Shown here piece by piece: positions 1 to 4,905 of a stretch of DNA of 6,710 nt. The position numbers and the translations under genes were made by a program. The first letter of the stretch is position 1. Every line of letters begins with the position of its first letter. This stretch comes from CAZAFM01 sp964484395 (lineage in GTDB: Bacteria; Campylobacterota; Campylobacteria; Campylobacterales; CAZAFM01), in the NCBI GenBank assembly GCA_964484395.1, contig CAZAFM010000100.1, positions 1 to 6,710 of the forward strand. Direction: 5' to 3'. The notes below the pieces were generated by a model. The model was not told where the DNA came from, ran no database searches, and saw nothing but the letters and a program-made list of their open reading frames with translations.

Positions 1-525
1 CTAATAAGCACACACTATAGAGCACCACTAAACTTCAACCATGAAGATATGATGAGTGCCAAAAAAAGACTAGATAAACTCTACCGCCTCAAAAAAAGAG
101 TGTACGGAGTAAAGGGAAAAGGCGTAGATGAGAAGTTTAAAGAGCTACTTCTAGAGCCTCTGAGTGATGATCTAAACATATCAGTAGCCCTAAGTGTCAT
201 AGATGAGTTTATCAAGCTATCAAATGAGTTTTTGGACACAAGAGAAAAAGATAGTAAAAGAAGAGCTCACATAGTCTCAAATATAGAGTTTATAGAAGAT
301 GTACTAGGCTTTGGAGGTAGTGATGCTTATGAGTACTTCCAAAGAGGAGTAAGTAGTGAAGAGAGGGCTAAAATAGAGAGTCTAATAGAGCAAAGGTTAG
401 AGGCTAAAAAGCAAAAAGATTTTACAAAAGCTGATGCCCTAAGAGATGAGCTAGAAAGTATGAGTATCACAATAATGGACACCCCAGAAGGAACAGTGTG
501 GGAGAAAAAAGATAGAGAGGTATAA
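1..525 (+). CDS. cysS: Cysteinyl-tRNA synthetase, C-terminal part (5' end outside window)
   Basis: Class I aminoacyl-tRNA synthetase that charges tRNA-Cys with cysteine in the cytoplasm. The frame is open from base 1, so the gene enters from the left; the first in-window ATG (49) is internal. The 174 visible residues begin LISTHYRAPLNF, which matches the segment after the catalytic domain where CysRS proteins read ...HYR..LNF. A helical region follows (KKRLDKLYRLKKRV), then the C-terminal signature of the family: FTKADALRDEL, a short linker, and DTPEGTVWEKK. The catalytic HIGH and KMSKS motifs must lie upstream of the window. Most family members stop soon after the GT-W motif, so the tail KKDREV and stop are near the expected end and the gene looks complete at its 3' end. 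The last codons and stop lie inside a 21-nt sequence repeated at the start of the split-barrel gene at 1579. Confidence 0.95.
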   Translation, partial: LISTHYRAPLNFNHEDMMSAKKRLDKLYRLKKRVYGVKGKGVDEKFKELLLEPLSDDLNISVALSVIDEFIKLSNEFLDTREKDSKRRAHIVSNIEFIEDVLGFGGSDAYEYFQRGVSSEERAKIESLIEQRLEAKKQKDFTKADALRDELESMSITIMDTPEGTVWEKKDREV

Positions 526-528
526 AAT
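508..528 (+). repeat. 21-nt direct repeat, left copy (cysS stop)
   Basis: These 21 bases (core GATAGAGAGGTATAAAAT at 511-528) recur without a mismatch at 1560-1580. Here they encode the last residues and stop of cysS (TAA at 523-525). The right copy supplies the ribosome binding site and first two start-codon bases of the gene at 1579. The two copies bracket the whole RAYT/REP/gap region. They look like a target duplication or a duplicated junction; which copy is original cannot be decided from this window. Confidence 0.8.
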
Positions 529-557
529 TTCGCTCTTACACAGTGTGCAAGAGCGAA
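529..557. repeat. Strong hairpin immediately after the left direct repeat
   Basis: A perfect 9-bp stem is formed by TTCGCTCTT (529-537) and AAGAGCGAA (549-557). A mismatch and three more pairs (539-541 with 545-547) close an AGT triloop. It begins at the first base after the 21-nt repeat and 3 nt after the cysS stop. There is no T-run on the + strand side, so it is not a classical rho-independent terminator for cysS. It could still act as an mRNA 3'-end stabiliser, a weak terminator, or a terminal hairpin of the inserted element. Confidence 0.6.
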
Positions 558-593
558 GGGAAAGATGCTGAGATGAACATAAAAGATTACCCT

Positions 594-620
594 CGTTCCC
601 ACGCTCCGCGTGGGAATGCA
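594..620 (+). repeat. REP palindrome 1 (forward orientation)
   Basis: TTCCCACGC (596-604) and GCGTGGGAA (608-616) form a perfect 9-bp stem around a TCC loop, with flanks CG and TGCA. This matches the widespread bacterial REP type CGTTCCCACGC..GCGTGGGAATGCA, familiar beside RAYT genes. Its GC-rich stem contrasts with the AT-rich surroundings. The segment 608-622 is the exact reverse complement of 1247-1261 beyond the RAYT gene, so the transposase lies between inverted REPs. Confidence 0.85.
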
Positions 621-658
621 TAGAAACAAAAAGAACCTATGATGACTAAAAATATATA

Positions 659-682
659 TGTTCCACGCAGAGCATGAGAACA
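659..682 (-). repeat. REP palindrome 2, degenerate, inverted relative to REP 1
   Basis: TGTTCCACGC, an AGA loop and GCATGAGAACA form an imperfect palindrome: five outer pairs, a bulge, then pairs with one mismatch. It reads like the reverse-orientation REP (…CCCACGC AGA GCGTGGGAAC…) after a few base losses and changes. With REP 1 it makes an inverted pair 38 bases apart, as in BIME-type arrangements. It ends 3 bases before the AGGAGG ribosome binding site of the RAYT gene. Confidence 0.65.
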
Positions 683-685
683 AGT

Positions 686-691
686 AGGAGG
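686..691 (+). promoter_or_regulatory. Strong ribosome binding site of the RAYT gene
   Basis: AGGAGG is a full Shine-Dalgarno match, 8 bases before the ATG at 700, and it fixes the start of the transposase gene. It is stronger than the sites of neighbouring genes. It lies directly downstream of REP palindrome 2, so folding of that palindrome could influence access to it; that last point is inference. Confidence 0.8.
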
Positions 692-699
692 ATCAGCAA

Positions 700-1233
700 A
701 TGGGTAGAAGCAGATACAAAATATACGAACCAACTCATCCACATTTTATGACATGTACCGTGCTTCACTGGATACCTATTTTTACAAATCAAGAGAGCGT
801 GCAAATCATCCTAGATAGTTTAAAATACTTGCAAACTAAGCATAACTTAAAACTCTATGCTTATGTGATACTAGAGAACCATTTGCACCTTGTAGCAAGC
901 AGTGACGATATAGCTAAAGATATGGCACGGCTCAAAAGCTACACAGCCAGAGAGATGATAAATTTGCTACAAAAAAGAGGTATCAAAACCATTTTAGAGC
1001 AACTAAAGTTTTATAAAAAAGCTCACAAAGTTGATAGAGAGTTTCAGCTATGGCAAGAAGGCATCCAGCCTAAACTCATACAAAGTGAGCAGATGATGAT
1101 AGAGAGAATAAACTATATTCACAACAACCCAGTAAAACGAGGCTATGTCGATGAAGCAAAGCATTGGCGTTATAGTAGTGCTAGAAATTACGAAGGTAGT
1201 GATGGACTCATTGAAATAGAGAAGGTTTTTTGA
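700..1233 (+). CDS. REP-associated tyrosine transposase (RAYT, Y1/IS200-like HUH family)
   Basis: A 177-residue single-strand DNA nuclease/transposase of the Y1 superfamily. RAYTs bind and cleave REP hairpins and are thought to spread them. The order of features fits the family: N-terminal GRSRYKI, then HPHFMTCTV, the metal-binding HUH motif as ENHLHLV (His61 and His63), and a helix KSYTARE whose Tyr81 is the best candidate for the catalytic nucleophile. The characteristic RAYT C-terminal block follows: INYIHNNPVKRGYV, then HWRYSSARNY. Length and motifs indicate an intact gene. The ATG is chosen because of the AGGAGG site 8 bases upstream. REP palindromes flank it on both sides in inverted orientation. 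Leucine CTA and other AT-rich codons resemble its neighbours, so it is not an obviously recent arrival. It stands alone, without an accessory transposition gene, as is usual for RAYTs. Confidence 0.93.
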   Translation: MGRSRYKIYEPTHPHFMTCTVLHWIPIFTNQESVQIILDSLKYLQTKHNLKLYAYVILENHLHLVASSDDIAKDMARLKSYTAREMINLLQKRGIKTILEQLKFYKKAHKVDREFQLWQEGIQPKLIQSEQMMIERINYIHNNPVKRGYVDEAKHWRYSSARNYEGSDGLIEIEKVF

Positions 1234-1246
1234 TGGTTTGTATATA

Positions 1247-1265
1247 TATGCATTCCCACGCAGAA
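1247..1265 (-). repeat. REP palindrome 3, inverted, truncated by the assembly gap
   Basis: TATGCATTCCCACGC (1247-1261) is the exact reverse complement of 608-622 in REP 1. It is followed by AGA, the loop expected for an inverted REP, and one further base before the N run. The second arm of the palindrome is missing because the contig ends here. It starts 13 bases after the RAYT stop and forms the right-hand flank of the REP-RAYT-REP unit. Confidence 0.8.
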
Positions 1266-1365
1266 NNNNNNNNNNNNNNNNNNNNNNNNNNNNNNNNNNN
1301 NNNNNNNNNNNNNNNNNNNNNNNNNNNNNNNNNNNNNNNNNNNNNNNNNNNNNNNNNNNNNNNNN
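1266..1365. other. Assembly gap (100 N)
   Basis: Exactly 100 undetermined bases, the conventional length for a scaffold gap of unknown size. The true sequence could be shorter or much longer. The gap falls inside a REP palindrome, a repeat likely present elsewhere in the genome, which explains the contig break. Anything said about continuity between 1265 and 1366 depends on correct scaffolding. Confidence 0.97.
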
Positions 1366-1379
1366 AAGGATTTTTATAG

Positions 1380-1523
1380 TTCGAGTTAGGGCTTCAAATT
1401 GAACTAAGAGAGTGGTTTGTTTTGCCTTTGGAGGTTATTGAGCAAGCTATTGAGCTAATTATAATGGGCGAAATAGTAAGATATCGATATGATGAAAAAA
1501 GTGAAGAGTTGGTTTTGGTATAA
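1380..1523 (+). pseudogene. C-terminal fragment of an unrecognised protein at the contig edge
   Basis: After the gap one frame reads 47 codons to a TAA at 1521-1523. It begins FELGLQIELREWFVLPLEVI and ends DEKSEELVLV. The composition is protein-like, with a conserved-looking REWF..PL..I..AI block and a GEIVRYRYDE turn. There is no start codon with a ribosome binding site, and the same frame has a TAG at 1377-1379. A different frame upstream (KDFYSS, from 1366) would join it sensibly if one base were missing near 1380-1388, so either a frameshifted remnant or an edge-of-contig error is possible. The C-terminal pattern faintly recalls tails of some GIY-YIG/T5orf172-type proteins, but I cannot assign it. 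It may be a passenger of the inserted segment. Confidence 0.4.
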
Positions 1524-1559
1524 AGCTTGCATCTAAAAAAGCCTAAGTAGGCAAAAAAG

Positions 1560-1580
1560 AAAGATAGAGAGGTATAAAAT
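1560..1580 (+). repeat. 21-nt direct repeat, right copy (start of split-barrel gene)
   Basis: Identical to 508-528. Here the AGAGAGG part acts as the ribosome binding site of the gene starting at 1579, and the last two bases are the A and T of its ATG. If the intervening segment is removed at the repeat, cysS would end in TAA directly before this ATG (TAAAATG), a typical tight operon junction. Confidence 0.8.
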
Positions 1581-1938
1581 GGATTTAAGCAGGTATTTTG
1601 AAGAAAAAGATGGTATTGGAGTTCTTTCAACTGCAAGTAGGGATGGAGAGGTAAATAGTGCGCTTTTTGCTAGACCACATGTGGAGAGTTCTACAGCTCT
1701 TTTTGTAACCATAGAGCGCAAAAACCTACAAAACCTAAAAGAGAACCCAAACGCATACTATCTGTTCAAAGAGGAAAAAGAGGGATATGAAGGTATTAGA
1801 ATGGTCTTAAAACTCAAAAGAGATTTTATAGATGATGCATTAGCTGACAAACTTGCAAGAGGTCATAGAACAAGTGAATATCAAAGACATATACTAGAGT
1901 TTGAAATAGTAGATACGCACCCCCTTGTAGGTGCTTAA
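1579..1938 (+). CDS. Pyridoxamine 5'-phosphate oxidase-like FMN-binding split-barrel protein
   Basis: A 119-residue cytoplasmic protein. The N-terminal half, GIGVLSTASRDGEVNSALFA (residues 12-31) followed by RPHV, has the two-strand pattern of the split barrel that binds FMN: a strand ending in S/T-A-S, a D-G turn, then a second strand. The later segments ALFVTIERKNLQNLKENPNAYYLF and GIRMVLKLKRDF also fit this fold. Members of this broad group are mostly of unknown substrate; true PdxH enzymes are about 200 residues, so this is not expected to make pyridoxal phosphate. The ATG at 1579 is preceded by AGAGAGG with 6-base spacing, inside the right copy of the 21-nt repeat. That repeat suggests the gene was once directly behind cysS. 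No separate promoter is obvious. The stop faces the terminator of the oppositely oriented glmU. Confidence 0.8.
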   Translation: MDLSRYFEEKDGIGVLSTASRDGEVNSALFARPHVESSTALFVTIERKNLQNLKENPNAYYLFKEEKEGYEGIRMVLKLKRDFIDDALADKLARGHRTSEYQRHILEFEIVDTHPLVGA

Positions 1939-1978
1939 AAAAGATAGTGCCAAAAGCCCTTATTGTAGGCTATTGGCA
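1937..1978 (-). terminator. Rho-independent terminator of glmU
   Basis: The stem pairs 1948-1958 (TGCCAAAAGCC) with 1968-1978 (GGCTATTGGCA): 10 of 11 positions pair, with one A-A mismatch and a 9-base loop. Reading the - strand, it is followed after CTATC by six T. It starts 12 bases past the glmU stop, as expected for that gene. On the + strand no T-run follows, so it is unlikely to be an efficient terminator for the gene ending at 1938. Confidence 0.75.
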
Positions 1979-1990
1979 AGTCATACTAGA

Positions 1991-3280
1991 TTACTTACCA
2001 AAAAACCTATAAAAAAAGTTCGCTATGTTTTTTTGCTGTGTTCTACTCAGTGCTAGTTCGCCTTTTTTTACATCTTTAGTTATCGTGCTTCCTGCTCCTA
2101 TTATCACATCATCTTCTAAGCTTATAGGAGCTACTAACTGAGTATCACTTCCTATGAAGACATTTTTTCCTATTTTGGTTTTATGTTTACTCTTTCCATC
2201 ATAGTTACAAGTAATGGTTCCAGCTCCTATGTTTGTACCCTCATCTATTTCAGCATCACCTATGTAGCTTAGATGATTTGCTTTAACTCCTTTTAGGGTG
2301 GACTTTTTAACCTCTGTGAAGTTTCCTATATGAGAAGATTTTATCACTGAGTTTGGGCGGATGTGAGCTAGAGGTCCTATGATACTATCTTCTATTATGC
2401 TTTGTTCTACTACTGAGCCACTTTTTATGGTTGAGTTTTTGATAGTTAAAGGGGCTTTTAGAACACAGTTTGGTTCTACCTCACACTCACCTTCAAACAC
2501 AACACCCTCTTCTACTAATGTGGTTTTTGGAAGTGTGAACTTTACTCCTTTTTTTGCCCATGAAGATATTATTTTCTCATTTAGTATCTCTTCAGCCTCA
2601 CTTAGGTCTAGTTTTGAGTTTACGCCTTTGAAGCTTTTTTCATCTACTACTATAGCATCTACAGCTATTCTCTTAGCATTGGCAAACTCTATTAGGTCTG
2701 TGATGTAGTACTCTTTTTGTTTGTTAGCATTATCAAGCTTTGGCAAAAACTCCTCTAAAAAGCTTTTTGTAAAAAGATAGACACCTGCATTTACTGTTTT
2801 GACATTTAGCTCATCTTTATCTGCATCTTTTTGCTCTACTATTTTTTTTAGTTTTCCTGATTCTAATATAGCTCTTCCATATCCACTAGGATTATCAAGC
2901 TCTATCACACTTGCTACAACCTCTGCTTTATAAGCTAAAAAGCCCTCTAGCTCCTCTTTGCAAACTAGTGGCATATCTCCATTTAGAACCAATACTCTAT
3001 TAGCACTAAACTCTACTCCTAGTATAGCTCCACCAGTTCCTGGGTAGTTATCTATATCTTGAATAACTGTTTTTATACCCTCAAAGTAGCTATCTATTAC
3101 AGCTTTGACCTCTTGGTTTTGATATCCTAATATGACAGTTATATTATCTGTTAGTTTTTTTGACTCTTTTATGATGTGATATATCATCTCTTTTCCAGAT
3201 ATTTTATGCAAAACCTTTGCTTTTTCTGACCTCATCCTAGTCCCAAAGCCTGCTGCTAATATCACAACCTCTAAACTCAT
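1991..3280 (-). CDS. glmU: Bifunctional UDP-N-acetylglucosamine pyrophosphorylase / glucosamine-1-phosphate N-acetyltransferase
   Basis: Makes UDP-GlcNAc for peptidoglycan and lipopolysaccharide in two steps: acetylation of glucosamine-1-phosphate by the C-terminal domain, then uridylyl transfer by the N-terminal domain. Residues 5-27 carry the nucleotidyltransferase signature LAAGFGTRMRSEKAKVLHKI (Lys22 corresponds to the catalytic Lys of the family). They are followed by GTGGA (81-85), metal-binding NGDMPL (100-105), NAGVYLF (164-170) and GVN (219-221). From about residue 255 a left-handed beta-helix of hexapeptide repeats runs to the C-terminus, including NHLSYIGDAEI with the catalytic His336 and NIGAGTITCNYDG. 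At 429 residues it is slightly shorter than the E. coli protein (456) but complete. The ATG is supported by AAGGAG four bases upstream (3285-3290, - strand). It is divergent from the motA operon and has its own terminator. Confidence 0.97.
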   Translation of the reverse strand: MSLEVVILAAGFGTRMRSEKAKVLHKISGKEMIYHIIKESKKLTDNITVILGYQNQEVKAVIDSYFEGIKTVIQDIDNYPGTGGAILGVEFSANRVLVLNGDMPLVCKEELEGFLAYKAEVVASVIELDNPSGYGRAILESGKLKKIVEQKDADKDELNVKTVNAGVYLFTKSFLEEFLPKLDNANKQKEYYITDLIEFANAKRIAVDAIVVDEKSFKGVNSKLDLSEAEEILNEKIISSWAKKGVKFTLPKTTLVEEGVVFEGECEVEPNCVLKAPLTIKNSTIKSGSVVEQSIIEDSIIGPLAHIRPNSVIKSSHIGNFTEVKKSTLKGVKANHLSYIGDAEIDEGTNIGAGTITCNYDGKSKHKTKIGKNVFIGSDTQLVAPISLEDDVIIGAGSTITKDVKKGELALSRTQQKNIANFFYRFFGK

Positions 3281-3294
3281 AAAACTCCTTAATA

Positions 3295-3303
3295 TGCTAT
3301 AAT
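3295..3303 (+). promoter_or_regulatory. Extended -10 promoter for the motA-motB-fliP-trmA operon
   Basis: TGCTATAAT is a consensus sigma-70 -10 box (3298-3303) with an extended TG motif one base upstream. No good -35 is visible, which is common for Campylobacterota housekeeping promoters. Initiation near 3310 would give a leader of about 60 nt before the motA ATG. I see no sigma-54 (GG-N10-GC) or sigma-28 element in the intergenic region. The box lies only 15 bases outside the glmU start codon, so the two divergent transcripts may overlap or compete. Confidence 0.6.
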
Positions 3304-3318
3304 GTTTAAACTAAACAA

Positions 3319-3324
3319 ATTTTA
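3319..3324 (-). promoter_or_regulatory. Possible -10 box of glmU
   Basis: On the - strand, TAAAAT (in GCGTTAAAATTTG) lies about 38 bases before the glmU ATG and would leave a leader of roughly 30 nt. A second candidate, TATAGC, overlaps the motA -10 on the opposite strand but would leave almost no leader. Both are weak matches, and the choice is inference. Confidence 0.3.
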
Positions 3325-3373
3325 ACGCAAAAACTATTAAAATGGTTTTCATATTACCACAAAGAGGATTTTG

Positions 3374-4138
3374 ATGGATTTAGGTACCGTCGTTGGCTTA
3401 ATAGCTGTTTTTGGTCTTTTAGCCGGAGCTATGACATTAGGTGTGGGAGTTGGACCATATATTGATGTTATATCCTTGCTTATTGTTGTGGGTGGGTCTA
3501 TTTCTGCACTTTTTATAGCTTTTAAAATTGAGCAGATGAAGAACTTTGGCAAACTCTTTATGATTGCCATAAAGCCCCCAAAGTATGATATTCCTGATCT
3601 TATAAAAAAGCTAGTTGAGTATGCTACTCAAGCAAGAAGAGATGGTATTCTCTCACTTGAACAAGCTGCAAATGCTGAAGAGAATGACTTTTTGAGAAAA
3701 GGTCTATCAATGGCAGTTGATGGAAATGAGCCTGACACTATTCGAGAGCTTCTTGAAGTAGATATGGAGCAAACTGCAAATAGACATAGGGGGAATGCTG
3801 CTATATTTGATCAGTGGGCGGCAATTGCTGGGGCATTTGGTATGATTGGTACACTTATTGGTCTTGTGGCAATGCTTCTAAATATGGCTGATCCTAGTGC
3901 TATTGGTCCTGCTATGGCTGTGGCGCTTATTACTACTTTTTATGGGGCTGTTATTGGTAACACTCTTGGAGCACCAATAGCTAATATACTTGGTATAAGA
4001 GCTGCTGATGAGGAGCTTGTAAAAACCCTTATTCTTGAGGGTATCATGTCTATTCAAGCAGGTGATAACCCTAGAACTCTAGAGGCAAAACTACTATCAT
4101 TCCTCCCTCCAAAGGAGAGAGTAAGTCAGTTTGAATAA
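3374..4138 (+). CDS. motA: Flagellar stator protein MotA (PomA-like)
   Basis: Inner-membrane stator subunit that, with MotB, conducts ions and pushes on the rotor protein FliG. The 254 residues show four membrane segments: about 3-22, 30-50, 150-172 and 180-205. A large cytoplasmic loop lies between the second and third, and the first periplasmic loop is very short. The loop carries ARRDGILSLE, whose Arg88 and Glu96 fall at the torque-generating charged positions known for Vibrio PomA (R88, E96). The third and fourth segments contain FGMIGTLIGLVAMLLNM and DPSAIGPAMAVALITTFYGA, diagnostic for the family, with prolines 174 and 179 at the channel side. Where many relatives have AP-AFGM, this protein has AG-AFGM (Gly153). 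The ATG at 3374 is preferred over an in-frame TTG three bases upstream because AGAGGA (3363-3368) is then 5 bases away. It overlaps motB by one base (TAATG). Confidence 0.95.
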   Translation: MDLGTVVGLIAVFGLLAGAMTLGVGVGPYIDVISLLIVVGGSISALFIAFKIEQMKNFGKLFMIAIKPPKYDIPDLIKKLVEYATQARRDGILSLEQAANAEENDFLRKGLSMAVDGNEPDTIRELLEVDMEQTANRHRGNAAIFDQWAAIAGAFGMIGTLIGLVAMLLNMADPSAIGPAMAVALITTFYGAVIGNTLGAPIANILGIRAADEELVKTLILEGIMSIQAGDNPRTLEAKLLSFLPPKERVSQFE

Positions 4139-4905
4139 TGGCAAGAAAGTGCAAATGTAACTGTAAAAAGGGTCTTCCTATATGGCTAGGGACTTTTGGT
4201 GACCTTATGAGTCTTCTGCTGACCTTTTTTGTACTTCTTCTATCTATGGCAACATTTGATGCAAAAAAGCTTCTTGAGGCTGAAGGGTCTTTGCAAGGTG
4301 CAATGAGTATACTTCCTGGTGGTATTAGGTTTGAGCCTAGTCGAGAGAGAGTACAACTCCAAACCCCTATGGTAACAGAAGAGGAGACTACAGATCGAGT
4401 GCGAAGGATTGAATCTGAAACTATGGATTTTAATGAGATGACTTCAGTAGCCCAAGGACCTGCAAAAGTTCTTGAAAAAGGAGATGATGGATTTGTCCTT
4501 AGACTTCCTACCTCCGCTCTTTTTGAGGATAAAAGTGCAGTACTTAGAAATGAAGATGTGAAGGTTTTTGTCAAAAGAATAGCAGACATCATGGAGCGCA
4601 TGCCAAAAGATATAAAAGCAAATATTATAGGCTTTACTGATAACACTCCACTTCCTGCTAACTCCCAATATAAAGACAACCTATCTCTTTCAGCCAACAG
4701 AGCACTAAGTGTAGGAAGACTTCTGCTAGAAGATGGGGTGAATCCATCCATGATACAAGTCTCAGGTGAAGGCTCAAGTAACCCAATAGCAACAAACGAC
4801 ACAAAAACGGGAAGAGAGAAAAACAACCGTATAGAGGTTAGGTTTGAAGCTACGAAGCCAGAGGATATTGGCTTTGGAAAAAGTGTGCTTGATAGTGATA
4901 GCTGA
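4138..4905 (+). CDS. motB: Flagellar stator protein MotB (PomB-like)
   Basis: Stator subunit that anchors MotA to peptidoglycan and supplies the ion-binding aspartate. The single N-terminal membrane segment (about 16-37) contains GTFGDLMSLLLTFFVLLLS; Asp22 is the essential ion-binding residue. A probable plug/linker follows (about 41-110). An OmpA-like peptidoglycan-binding domain lies at about 115-237, with GFTDNTP (165-171), LSANRA (184-189) and GREKNNRIEV (225-234). The cytoplasmic start is cysteine-rich: Cys5, Cys7 and Cys9, followed by GLPIW. This resembles PomB of sodium-driven Vibrio motors (C-x-C ahead of GLPLW) more than E. coli MotB. With PomA-like MotA it hints at a sodium-type stator, but sequence alone does not settle the ion. 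The start overlaps the motA stop by one base and its nearest SD-like site (AAAGGAG, 4111-4117) is far, so translational coupling is likely. Confidence 0.95.
   Translation: MARKCKCNCKKGLPIWLGTFGDLMSLLLTFFVLLLSMATFDAKKLLEAEGSLQGAMSILPGGIRFEPSRERVQLQTPMVTEEETTDRVRRIESETMDFNEMTSVAQGPAKVLEKGDDGFVLRLPTSALFEDKSAVLRNEDVKVFVKRIADIMERMPKDIKANIIGFTDNTPLPANSQYKDNLSLSANRALSVGRLLLEDGVNPSMIQVSGEGSSNPIATNDTKTGREKNNRIEVRFEATKPEDIGFGKSVLDSDS

Noticed and set aside
327..683. Open frame on the - strand across the cysS end and REP 1
   Set aside because: It overlaps the conserved cysS C-terminus and the palindromes, and has no protein-family features.
594..1265. CRISPR-like repeat array
   Set aside because: The repeats are palindromic REPs in mixed orientation with irregular spacing and a RAYT gene between them; there are no regular spacers or cas genes.
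1541..1552. Small palindrome GCCTAAGTAGGC flanked by A-runs
   Set aside because: Only 4-5 pairs with a tiny loop and an A-run rather than a T-run downstream on the + strand. It would be a very weak terminator and there is no - strand gene needing one here.
1579..1938. True pyridoxamine 5'-phosphate oxidase (pdxH)
   Set aside because: It is much shorter than PdxH and lacks its C-terminal substrate-binding region; only the general split-barrel fold is supported.
2379..2708. Open frame on the + strand within glmU
   Set aside because: Antisense shadow of the conserved GlmU coding sequence, with no ribosome binding site or recognisable domain.
3371..3373. TTG as a start codon for motA
   Set aside because: The ATG three bases later has better spacing to AGAGGA and gives the expected N-terminus MDLGT, as in PomA-like proteins.
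4071..4826. Long open frame (251 codons) on the - strand opposite motB
   Set aside because: It lies antisense to a clearly conserved gene, has low-complexity Ser/Arg/Leu-rich composition and no family motif. It is a shadow frame.
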